In this document: in pieces, positions 1 through 7,270 of the stretch | How positions within the stretch are numbered: position 1 is the stretch's first letter | Layout: each line of letters starts with the position of its first letter | Origin: Chloroflexota bacterium | GTDB taxonomy: Bacteria > Chloroflexota > Dehalococcoidia > UBA1127 > JACQUN01 | Length of the DNA: 10,314 nucleotides | Direction of reading: 5' to 3' | Assembly: GCA_016210285.1 (NCBI GenBank) | Contig: JACQUN010000174.1 | Location: forward strand, 1 to 10,314 | Notes under the pieces: model-generated | What the model was told of the DNA's origin: nothing | Database searches by the model: none | What the model saw: only the letters and a program-made list of their open reading frames with translations | Program-made: the position numbers and the translations under genes

Positions 1-517
1 CGTTGTAGGTGACCTGGCTGGAGCCGTCCTTGCGCTTGGAGGTCCCCAGCAGGGTAGCGGTGGCCCCTGGCCCGGCGGTGGGGTCGCCCGTGCTCAGGAG
101 CGGAGGCCAGGTCTGGGCGCACTGGTCGTTGCAGTTGCTGACGCTCTGCTGGTCCCGCGTGAAGAGGTACAGGGTGCGCCCGCTGGCGTCGGTGAGGATG
201 TTGCCCAGTTGGGCGTTTTGGGAGAGCATGAGCGTGGCCGATGGGGCTGCCGCTGGTGTGGGCGGCGCCGGCTTCGGAGTCGGCGTGGGGGTGAGGATCG
301 CTGCGACGGCGATAGGAGTAGGGGTTGGCGCCACGACAGTTGGTTGCAGCGGGGTCGGGGTAGGTGGCACTGGAGTTGGCACGGGCGTCGGAGTTGCCGC
401 GGCTTGCTTTGTGGGCGTAGGGGGCACAGGCGTCGGTGCCTGCGCCCGACATGCCGCCAGGACCATTACCAGGAGTATTCCAAGGATGATGAGGATGGCC
501 ATGAATCGAGAACCCAA
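1..517 (-). CDS. Secreted-repeat (PF03640/COG4315) lipoprotein, C-terminus cut by window edge
   Basis: About 172 residues are present; the 3' end runs off the left edge. The N-terminus reads MGSRFMAILIILGILLVMVL and is followed directly by the lipobox Cys in LAAC, so it should be a membrane-anchored exported lipoprotein. A Thr/Pro/Ala-rich linker of roughly 70 residues with repeated PTP units follows. The C-terminal part contains LTDASGRTLYLFTRD, then SNCNDQCAQTWPPL, then LLGTSKRKDGSSQVTYN. This is the pattern of the 'secreted repeat of unknown function' family; its biochemical role is unknown. I chose the TTG start at 517 because GGGAGG lies about 6 bases upstream and it adds an Arg before the hydrophobic core. 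An ATG at 502 also gives a signal peptide. The gene lies just downstream of the anti-sigma gene and has its own ECF-like promoter, so it is a likely target of the neighbouring sigma factor. Family assignment is strong; function is not known. Confidence 0.85.
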   Translation of the reverse strand, partial: MGSRFMAILIILGILLVMVLAACRAQAPTPVPPTPTKQAAATPTPVPTPVPPTPTPLQPTVVAPTPTPIAVAAILTPTPTPKPAPPTPAAAPSATLMLSQNAQLGNILTDASGRTLYLFTRDQQSVSNCNDQCAQTWPPLLSTGDPTAGPGATATLLGTSKRKDGSSQVTYN

Positions 518-601
518 GTTGCTCCCTCCCCTTGCCCTGCACGAGATCGCCGATGTGACGCGGGCAGGATCTCCGTGCGGAAAGTGATTCTTGCACAAGG
601 G

Positions 602-629
602 GATACGGAGCCAGAGGGGTGGTTGGATT
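602..629 (-). promoter_or_regulatory. ECF-type promoter of the lipoprotein gene
   Basis: On the minus strand AATCC (629-625) is followed after 17 bases by CGTATC (607-602). The 11 bases GGCTCCGTATC (612-602) are identical to those before the sigma factor gene at 2077-2067, where AATCC precedes CGTATC by 16 bases. The -35 box abuts the stop codon of the anti-sigma gene (631-629). The predicted transcript would start near 595 and give a leader of about 78 bases. The assignment rests on the shared motif and gene context; no start site has been mapped. Confidence 0.65.
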
Positions 630-1453
630 TACGGGGAAGGGGGCATGTCGGCGCCCGCTACCTTCGGCCCTGTGGGGGCGGGGCTTCCACTCAGGGGCTC
701 GATGGTCACCCCGATTCTCTGGTAGCTCACGATGGGCTGAGGAGGCCGCACGACCAACTGGGCCCACCCAGCCTCGTCGGGCTGGAAGACGCCGCCGCTG
801 TCTCGCCCCCCCTCGCGCACGAGCCAGACCTGATATGCCTGGCTGGGGGGCAGTTTCCCAAGGCCCGTCACCACCAGCATAGCGACGTTCTCATCGGGGA
901 GATGCAGGAGCAACCCGTAGGTTCTCGGGGAGTCGGCTGTCCCTTTCACCATGGTGACCTTCACCTCAGGGAGAGCCAGCATGTAGCTCATGGCGCGCTG
1001 GTTCGCTACGGTGCGGGCCAGGAGCTTCGTCTGAATGCCCTGCTCCTCTATCCGTTGGGTCAGCCCTTGGTTTCTGGTATCCTGAGCCCCCATGCGGGAG
1101 TACAGGAGGGCGATGAGGCCCACCAGAGCCAGCAGGACCAGAGCCGAGGCCCCCGCCAGGATGGGTTGCCCCCAGCCCCAGGGCCAGCGCCAGGGCTGGG
1201 CCCTGGCGGGCCGCTGGAATGGATGACCACCCTCGACCCGGATCCTTTGCGAGAGCCGGTCCCAGAGCTGGGGCGGCGGCTCCACCCCAGGCAGAGAGCG
1301 GGCCAGGAGTGCTATGGTCTCCTGCCCTTCCTGGGCCTCGCGGGCGCAGCGCAGGCACCCGCCCAGGTGTGACTCCACCTTGCGGTGTTCCTTCGCCTCT
1401 AGCGCCCCGGCCACGTAGGCCGGAATACGGTCCCGGACCATGCTACATCTCAT
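629..1453 (-). CDS. Zinc-finger membrane anti-sigma factor, RskA-like
   Basis: This 274-residue protein is predicted to hold the adjacent ECF sigma factor inactive at the membrane. The N-terminal ZAS-type domain has Cys3, His29, Cys33 and Cys36 (His-x3-Cys-x2-Cys), the usual zinc ligands. One transmembrane helix lies at about residues 98-118, preceded by a Trp-rich stretch (PWRWPWGWG). The outer part, about residues 155-260, resembles the RskA C-terminal domain: it has LPPSQAYQVWLVREGG and ends with a beta-rich VTIEPLSG segment. I chose ATG 1453 because GGTGAGG lies just upstream and because this start retains Cys3, expected as a zinc ligand. ATG 1441 would lose it, and a longer start at 1486 is possible. 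The gene overlaps the sigma gene by 11 bases (ATGAGATGTAG), indicating translational coupling. Release of the sigma factor by proteolysis is inferred from the family. Confidence 0.88.
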   Translation of the reverse strand: MRCSMVRDRIPAYVAGALEAKEHRKVESHLGGCLRCAREAQEGQETIALLARSLPGVEPPPQLWDRLSQRIRVEGGHPFQRPARAQPWRWPWGWGQPILAGASALVLLALVGLIALLYSRMGAQDTRNQGLTQRIEEQGIQTKLLARTVANQRAMSYMLALPEVKVTMVKGTADSPRTYGLLLHLPDENVAMLVVTGLGKLPPSQAYQVWLVREGGRDSGGVFQPDEAGWAQLVVRPPQPIVSYQRIGVTIEPLSGSPAPTGPKVAGADMPPSP

Positions 1454-2060
1454 GCCTTGCCTCACCCTGGGGTGCCAGGGCCTCACGCAGTTTCTGAATG
1501 CCCAGCCGTATCCTGGTCTTCACGGTGCCCAGGGGTGCCCCCAGGCGGCGGGCGATCTCCGATTGGGTGTAGCCCTGAAAGTAGGCCAGGTGCAGAACCT
1601 CTCGCTGCTCCGGCGGCAGCGCTGCCATGGCGCGACGCACCTGTTCCCCTTCGATGCTCTCAGAGGCCCGCTCCGGCAGGTCAATCCCTGGGTCTTGCAT
1701 CTCCTCGGCAGGCATCTCCTCGTCACGACCCGAGCTGGCGCGGCGGTGGCGCAGCAGGTCCACTGCCCGGTGGTGGGCGATGCTCAGAAGCCAGGTGGTG
1801 AACTGTCCACGCTGGGTATCGTAGGTGGACGCATTCCGCCACACCCTCAGGAATACCTCCTCCGTCGCCTCCTCGGCTGAAGCCCGGTCCCTCAGGATGC
1901 CAAAGGCCAGGGTGAACACCCGTCGGGCATGTCGCTGGTACAGGGCCTCCAGGGCTTCCTCTCGCCCCGCCCCTACGAGTGCCAGGAGGTCAAGGTCAGC
2001 CAGCTCCTGGTACTTCACGTCCCCCAGCCCTTTCGGCAGGCAAGGGGCACCCTGCTCCAT
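1443..2060 (-). CDS. ECF-family RNA polymerase sigma factor
   Basis: 205 residues with the two ECF domains. Region 2 spans about residues 39-106 (ALYQRHARRVFTLAFGILRD, then EEVFLRVWRNASTYD and FTTWLLSIAHHRAVDLLR). Region 4 spans about 140-193 (AALPPEQREVLHLAYFQGYT, then SEIARRLGAPLGTVKTRIRL, a helix-turn-helix). It should direct RNA polymerase to promoters of its own regulon and is paired with the anti-sigma gene it overlaps. The start is uncertain. ATG 2060 lies about 7 bases after the CGTATC -10 box, so use of it implies a leaderless message. GTG 2018 (residue 15), with AAAGGGCTGGGGG upstream, would give a leader of about 42 bases and a more usual ECF N-terminus. The motif before the gene recurs before the lipoprotein gene, pointing to autoregulation. 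Confidence 0.92.
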   Translation of the reverse strand: MEQGAPCLPKGLGDVKYQELADLDLLALVGAGREEALEALYQRHARRVFTLAFGILRDRASAEEATEEVFLRVWRNASTYDTQRGQFTTWLLSIAHHRAVDLLRHRRASSGRDEEMPAEEMQDPGIDLPERASESIEGEQVRRAMAALPPEQREVLHLAYFQGYTQSEIARRLGAPLGTVKTRIRLGIQKLREALAPQGEARHEM

Positions 2061-2066
2061 AAGAGT

Positions 2067-2093
2067 GATACGGAGCCGGTGCCTCTCTGGATT
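2067..2093 (-). promoter_or_regulatory. ECF-type autoregulatory promoter of the sigma/anti-sigma operon
   Basis: On the minus strand AATCC (2093-2089) and CGTATC (2072-2067) are 16 bases apart. The same pair of boxes and the flanking GGCTC recur before the lipoprotein gene at 629-602. The spacing and a CGT-containing -10 box fit ECF promoters in general. The -10 box ends 6 bases before ATG 2060, placing the expected transcription start at or next to that ATG. Confidence 0.62.
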
Positions 2094-2368
2094 GCCTGCG
2101 CCTTCAGCCCGTCCGGGAGGGCAGTCCTGTGCCCCAGGGTTCGCAGGGCTTCGAGCAACCCGTGTGCAACGGGAGCGAGCAGGCGCCCTGTGGGGCTGCT
2201 TGACAGAGCATGAATGACAGGGTTCCTCAAACGGGCCAACCCCTCACCCGGGTTGGGAACGCCTGTGTCTCGGCAGGGCGTCGGCTCACCAAGCCCCCCG
2301 TGCCGCTCCGAGGTTGCGGCCTGTATGCTGGCTCCCCAGGGTGGACATGAAGGCCGGGCCACCTCTTC
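2094..2368. other. Intergenic stretch without a supported gene
   Basis: No convincing coding region is seen here. The only longer frame (2362-2015, minus) runs into the sigma gene and across its promoter, has arbitrary composition and matches no family I recognise. Short inverted sequences such as CAACCC/GGGTTG near 2238-2256 occur but no terminator with a T-run is present. It may be the remnant of a longer spacer between the site-2 protease gene and the sigma operon. Confidence 0.4.
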
Positions 2369-2369
2369 C

Positions 2370-2513
2370 TAGAGTGGTGATTCCAACGCTTCGTTAGCGC
2401 TCAGGTGCGGCCGTCCACTTCCCGTTCGTGGTGAGCCTGTCGAACCACTCCCGTGCGCGCTGGGAGCCCTTCGACAAGCTCAGGGCGAACGGAATATAGG
2501 AATCACCACACTA
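2370..2513. mobile_element. MITE-like element with terminal inverted repeats and TA duplication in CTAG
   Basis: CTAGAGTGGTGATTCC at 2369-2384 and GGAATCACCACACTAG at 2499-2514 are inverted copies matching at 15 of 16 positions. If the TA within CTAG is the duplicated target (2370-2371 and 2512-2513), the element is 140 bp (2372-2511). Insertion at TA within CTAG is the known habit of IS630-family (Tc1/mariner-like) elements. No transposase is encoded, so it would be a non-autonomous element. Its interior carries the hairpin pair at 2422-2492. The right TA and the terminal base form the TAG stop codon of the site-2 protease gene. The repeats and borders are seen directly; mobility and family are inferred. 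Confidence 0.55.
2422..2492. repeat. Inverted pair of REP-like palindromes
   Basis: Two 26-base arms (2422-2447 and 2492-2467 read in reverse complement) share CCGTTCG, GAGC, TG and TCGA and are separated by 19 bases. Each arm is itself a small hairpin with core GAGCyTGTCGA flanked by four complementary bases: TGGT/ACCA in the left arm and CCCT/AGGG in the right. The flanks differ between arms yet pair within each arm. Sequences of this type (TTCGACAAGCTCAGG and variants) are, from memory, widespread intergenic repeats in bacterial genomes. Confidence 0.65.
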
Positions 2514-3728
2514 GATGCCCAGCTCCTCCCGGGTGCGCAGGAAGTGGAGAACGTTCTCCCGCGTGATCAGCCCGATGATACGCCTATCCTGGACAACGGG
2601 CACCTGGTTGACATTCGCCTCGTCCATCAGCTCCAGGACACGGAAGGCGTCCTCCTGGGGTGTGACGGCCTTGAGGCCCTCCAGCGGGATCATCACCTCC
2701 CGCACCGGGACCAGGTCCCAGCGGTGCCTGGGCACCTCGCGGGCGGAGTGGACGGTCACGAGCCCGTAGGTGGCCTCCCCCTCCCCGACCACAAAGCAGC
2801 GGCGTCCCGTAGGAAGGATGCGCTCCTCCACCAACTGGCGGATGCTCAGGCTGGGGGGCACCGTAGGGCGCTCTGTGGTCATGAGGTCTCGCGCGGTATA
2901 GCCCCGTAACCCTTCGCGCAGGCGGAACTGGCGGTAGCTGGAGGCCGCGGCGGACTCCAGGAACCATCCGATGACCACCAGCCAGATACCGGAGATCAGG
3001 TTCACTTGCAGCGCGATAAAGACGCCGGCCAGGATGAAAAGGACAGCGACAATCCTCCCTGTGATTGAGGCCACTTGGGTCGCCCGGTCATAGTTCCTGG
3101 TGGCTCCCCACAGGAGCGCGCGAAGGACGCGGCCCCCGTCCAGGGGAAAGCCTGGGACAAGGTTGAAGATCCCCAGGATGAAGTTGGCCTGGGCCAGGGT
3201 GAGGCCCGCTGCCCAGAGGTGCTCGCTAGTGGTGCGTCCCGCCATGGCTATCCCCCAGAACAGGAGACCGAGAACCAGGCTGGAGAGAGGGCCAACTACG
3301 GCGATGACGAACTCCAGCCCCGGGCGGTTCGCCTCCCGGGAGATGTGCGAGACGCCGCCGAAAACGAACAGGGTGATGCTGTGCACGGGTATCCCTTTGC
3401 GCACGGCCACCAGGCTGTGAGCCAGCTCGTGGAGCAGCACCGAGGCAAAGAAGAGGAGGCTGGTGACGATGGCCAGCCCCCAGTGCTGGTAGGCGGCCCA
3501 CTCCGGGAACACGCTCCGGAACTGGGAAGCCAGGGAAAAGATGACCAGGAGCAGCACCACAAACCAGGTGTAGTTGATGCCCAGGGGGATTCCCCAGACC
3601 TTGCCCAGGCGTATGGACATCCCCATCGTTTGCACCACCTGTTGGCGTATCCAGGCTGCTGGCTTTCTTGTGAGCCCGAGGCCGCGAGGGGAGGGGTGCC
3701 GCTGCTTTGTCGCTGGCTGGTCCATCAC
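2511..3728 (-). CDS. Site-2 protease family (M50) intramembrane metalloprotease with two CBS domains
   Basis: 405 residues if started at GTG 3728. Several membrane segments are present: about 53-68, 84-100, 138-162, 178-192 and 224-258. The zinc motif HELAH is at 100-104 and the third ligand Asp is in PLDGGR (about 195-200) after NFILGIFNLVPGF. The cytoplasmic C-terminus carries two CBS domains at about 280-335 and 343-402, a known M50 arrangement in which nucleotide binding may gate activity. It should cleave transmembrane segments of substrate proteins. GTG 3728 is preceded by AGGAG at 8 bases and overlaps the agmatinase stop, suggesting coupling. ATG 3626 (AGGTGG, 8 bases upstream) would give the more usual family N-terminus (GMSIRLGKVWGIPLG), so the first 34 residues are uncertain. 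The stop codon is formed at the border of the MITE-like element. A nearby RskA-like anti-sigma factor is a possible substrate. Confidence 0.9.
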   Translation of the reverse strand: MMDQPATKQRHPSPRGLGLTRKPAAWIRQQVVQTMGMSIRLGKVWGIPLGINYTWFVVLLLVIFSLASQFRSVFPEWAAYQHWGLAIVTSLLFFASVLLHELAHSLVAVRKGIPVHSITLFVFGGVSHISREANRPGLEFVIAVVGPLSSLVLGLLFWGIAMAGRTTSEHLWAAGLTLAQANFILGIFNLVPGFPLDGGRVLRALLWGATRNYDRATQVASITGRIVAVLFILAGVFIALQVNLISGIWLVVIGWFLESAAASSYRQFRLREGLRGYTARDLMTTERPTVPPSLSIRQLVEERILPTGRRCFVVGEGEATYGLVTVHSAREVPRHRWDLVPVREVMIPLEGLKAVTPQEDAFRVLELMDEANVNQVPVVQDRRIIGLITRENVLHFLRTREELGI

Positions 3729-4627
3729 CCCCGGGACTCCTGCTGGGAAGTCGTGGCATAGCCTATGAGTTTATACACCAGGGCGGCAGCAGTAAAGGCA
3801 CACGCGCCTGGCCCCTCCCTGGGACAGAGCTCGCTGACGTCAAAACCCACGATGCGCCGTTGGGCTCCAACGGCCCGCAGCAAGGCCAAGACCTCGGCCC
3901 ACCCCACGCCCCCTGGCACCGGGGTGCCCACCGCAGCCATGAAGGATGGGTCAAAGACATCCAGGTCAATGCTGACATAGATGCTGGGGCTGAGCGCCCG
4001 CATCACCTGCGCTGGGGGCGGGCCAGGCATCCTTGGGGGGTCATACGGGAAGGTAGTGACGCCGTGGCCCTGGATGAACTGGTGCTCCTCCCGGCTCAGG
4101 CTGCGGACCCCCACCTGGACCAGGGGGCACTGCTCAGCCAGCCGGCGGGCGGTGCAGGCATGGCTGTACGGGGTGCCCATGTAGCTGTCCCGCAGGTCTG
4201 CGTGAGCGTCCAGGTACAGGACGGAAAGGTCGGGGTAGCGGCCCAGGAGCCCTTTCACTGCTCCAACGGCGATGGTGTGCTCGCCTCCCAGGACCCCCAC
4301 CAGCTTCCCTTGCTGCGCCAGTGCTTCCACCGCAGAGGCCACCCGCCGGATGGTCTCTGCGGGATCCCCCACGTTGGGCTCCAGCTCAAGAGAGGTGTGG
4401 ATGCCGACCCGGCAAGGCTCGCAGCCCAGTTCCATGTCGTACTCCTCAAGCTCCCGGGAGGCCTGGATGATGGCGCGTGGACCCTCCCTGGCGCCGCTCT
4501 TGTAGGAGGTGGTGCTGTCATAGGGGACGGGCAGCAGAACGACCCTGGCGGTGTCCAGGGCAGAGAGCCCTGGTGGCAAGGAGAGGAAGTTGTCAGGAAG
4601 GAAGGGCAGGTCATGGGGCAGGCCCAT
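3725..4627 (-). CDS. speB: Agmatinase-like ureohydrolase
   Basis: 300 residues of the arginase/agmatinase fold. Ligands for the two manganese ions are visible: His117 in GGEHT, Asp140, His142 and Asp144 in DAHADLRD, and Asp221 and Asp223 in SIDLDVFDPS. SHAC (155-158), GTPVPGG (234-240) and GFDVSELCP (261-269) are further family signatures. The length and the DAHADLRD/SHAC pattern fit agmatinase better than arginase; the expected reaction is agmatine to putrescine plus urea in the cytoplasm. Guanidinobutyrase or another ureohydrolase activity cannot be excluded. ATG 4627 follows the SpeD-like stop codon after 11 bases, and the gene's own stop overlaps the protease start, so speD-like, speB and the protease look like one operon. 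Confidence 0.88.
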   Translation of the reverse strand: MGLPHDLPFLPDNFLSLPPGLSALDTARVVLLPVPYDSTTSYKSGAREGPRAIIQASRELEEYDMELGCEPCRVGIHTSLELEPNVGDPAETIRRVASAVEALAQQGKLVGVLGGEHTIAVGAVKGLLGRYPDLSVLYLDAHADLRDSYMGTPYSHACTARRLAEQCPLVQVGVRSLSREEHQFIQGHGVTTFPYDPPRMPGPPPAQVMRALSPSIYVSIDLDVFDPSFMAAVGTPVPGGVGWAEVLALLRAVGAQRRIVGFDVSELCPREGPGACAFTAAALVYKLIGYATTSQQESRG

Positions 4628-4638
4628 CGTAGGCGGCC

Positions 4639-5055
4639 CTACCCTGGGCGGCCCGCAAGCCGCTGGCGCTCCAACTCGATGGCGCGCTGGGCTGCCTCCG
4701 GACTGTAGTGCTCCAGGCCCCGCTCCATGGTCCAGCTCCGGACCACCGTGAGGGAGAAGGTGGCCTTCAGCTCCTCCAGGGCGTGCTGGGGGTCGAACTC
4801 CCTGCAGGAGAAGACGTCCAGGTTGAGGAAGTAGCGGGCTGGGAAGGTGTGGATGCTGATGTGGCTTTCAGCGATGATGACAAACCCCGAGAGGCCCCAG
4901 TCCTCGTGCTTCGGGGCATCGTAGGTGATGACCTTGGGCTGAGTGATCTTGGTCATGCCGATGGCGGCCGGGTAGTGGTCCAGGAACTCGTAGATGAACT
5001 GGGCGTCCTGCATCTTGGCGGTGTCCCCACTGTACCCATCAATGACCAGGTGCAT
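4639..5055 (-). CDS. speD: SpeD-like pyruvoyl-dependent decarboxylase proenzyme (AdoMet or arginine decarboxylase)
   Basis: 138 residues from ATG 5055. The processing site is in AESHISIHTFP: self-cleavage between Glu63 and Ser64 would produce the pyruvoyl group. His69 and Cys84 (DVFSC) match the catalytic residues of class 1b AdoMet decarboxylases. The canonical segment after processing is HTWPE; here it is HTFPA (residues 69-73), so the Trp and the Glu known to contact the adenosyl part of AdoMet are absent. With an agmatinase immediately downstream and no spermidine synthase nearby, arginine decarboxylation is an attractive alternative. Start choice: MHLVIDGYSGD aligns with the usual GRHLVAEFYECD N-terminus and AGGAGG lies 11 bases upstream. 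The longer frame from 5151 begins inside the predicted promoter. The family is certain; the substrate is not. Confidence 0.85.
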   Translation of the reverse strand: MHLVIDGYSGDTAKMQDAQFIYEFLDHYPAAIGMTKITQPKVITYDAPKHEDWGLSGFVIIAESHISIHTFPARYFLNLDVFSCREFDPQHALEELKATFSLTVVRSWTMERGLEHYSPEAAQRAIELERQRLAGRPG

Positions 5056-5122
5056 CCCCCCCTGTCCCTCCTGAGCATTGGATGTCCACCCCTTGAGCCC
5101 TCGCAGGGCCAGCCGAGCCACT

Positions 5123-5151
5123 AGGATAGCACGCATCCGCCCCCACCACAA
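5123..5151 (-). promoter_or_regulatory. Predicted sigma-A promoter of the speD-speB operon
   Basis: On the minus strand TTGTGG (5151-5146) and TATCCT (5128-5123) are 17 bases apart, and TG one base before the -10 makes an extended -10 (TGCTATCCT). Transcription would start near 5116, about 60 bases before ATG 5055, which supports that start. The boxes are imperfect, so confidence is moderate. Confidence 0.45.
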
Positions 5152-5182
5152 CCCGTCCGCAACGGATCCAGGCTACCTCTTG

Positions 5183-5209
5183 TTAGCACCCATGCTCCCT
5201 GGGTGCCAC
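5183..5209. promoter_or_regulatory. Degenerate second CIRCE-like inverted repeat
   Basis: TTAGCACCC, a 9-base spacer, then GGGTGCCAC: the same 9-9-9 geometry as CIRCE, with 7 of 9 pairs intact. The left arm matches the CIRCE consensus TTAGCACTC in 8 of 9 positions. It sits 81 bases upstream of the better copy, between speD and groES. It may be a second HrcA site or a decayed copy. Confidence 0.4.
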
Positions 5210-5224
5210 CCTTGATGGCCCCCC

Positions 5225-5253
5225 TTGACACCGGCATCTCCGTTGGCTATCAT
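5225..5253 (+). promoter_or_regulatory. Sigma-A promoter of groES-groEL
   Basis: TTGACA (5225-5230), a 17-base spacer and TATCAT (5248-5253) form a near-consensus housekeeping promoter. Transcription would begin near 5260, immediately before the CIRCE repeat, so a bound repressor would block initiation or clearance. Confidence 0.8.
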
Positions 5254-5263
5254 TGTACTCACA

Positions 5264-5290
5264 TTAGCAGTCAACGCCACGGACTGCTAA
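5264..5290. promoter_or_regulatory. CIRCE operator (HrcA site) of groES-groEL
   Basis: TTAGCAGTC, nine bases, GACTGCTAA: a perfect 9-base inverted repeat with the standard 9-base spacer. The CIRCE consensus is TTAGCACTC-N9-GAGTGCTAA. Both arms carry the same compensated change (C to G in the left arm and G to C in the right). Its position at the start of the groES leader is the classic one for HrcA heat-shock control, so the chaperonin operon is probably induced when HrcA is inactivated. No hrcA gene is in the window. Confidence 0.88.
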
Positions 5291-5317
5291 TCCGTGGCAA
5301 CAGAAAGGAGGCAGAGG

Positions 5318-5611
5318 GTGCCGAGGACTTTTCATCCCCTGGGCGACCGGGTCGTCATCAAGCCCGTGGAACGTCAAGAGGTGACCAAAAGTGGGATTGT
5401 CCTACCGGATACCGCCAAAGAGAAGCCCCAAGAGGGCGAGGTGGTGGCGGTAGGCCCTGGCCGGGTGACCGACGATGGTAAGCGGGTCACCGTGGAGTTG
5501 AAGGCCGGCGATCGGGTGCTGTACGCGAAGTACGCTGGGACGGAGCTCAGAGAGGACGGGGTGGACTACCTGATCGTCAGCGAAAAAGACGTCCTAGCCA
5601 AGATAGCCTAG
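5318..5611 (+). CDS. groES: Co-chaperonin GroES
   Basis: 97 residues, the normal length for GroES. It forms the heptameric lid of the GroEL folding chamber in the cytoplasm. [14 protein letters not shown] at the start, the mobile loop around residues 19-36 with [19 protein letters not shown], and [16 protein letters not shown] are all family hallmarks. I chose GTG 5318 because AAAGGAGG (5304-5311) lies 6 bases upstream and it gives the standard N-terminus. The upstream GTG at 5294 would add eight residues encoded by the ribosome-binding region. It is the first gene of the groES-groEL operon under the CIRCE operator; groEL follows after 21 bases. Confidence 0.97.
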   Translation: MPRTFHPLGDRVVIKPVERQEVTKSGIVLPDTAKEKPQEGEVVAVGPGRVTDDGKRVTVELKAGDRVLYAKYAGTELREDGVDYLIVSEKDVLAKIA

Positions 5612-7249
<1,638 letters not shown>

Positions 7250-7270
7250 GGGCAGCCTGGTCTCCAGACG

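Noticed and set aside
209..1372. 387-residue plus-strand open frame
   Set aside because: It runs antisense to the lipoprotein and anti-sigma genes, both of which have clear family motifs. Its product is Arg/Gly/His-rich at first and has no recognisable domain; the length is a by-product of high GC.
2015..2362. 115-residue minus-strand open frame before the sigma gene
   Set aside because: It overlaps the sigma gene start in another frame, crosses its predicted promoter and has no motif or good ribosome-binding site.
2576..2581. GATACG as a further ECF -10 box on the minus strand
   Set aside because: It lies inside the protease coding region and has no AATCC at the right distance; single six-base matches are expected by chance.
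3707..4708. 333-residue plus-strand open frame
   Set aside because: Antisense to the agmatinase gene, whose metal ligands are complete; no family resemblance in this frame.
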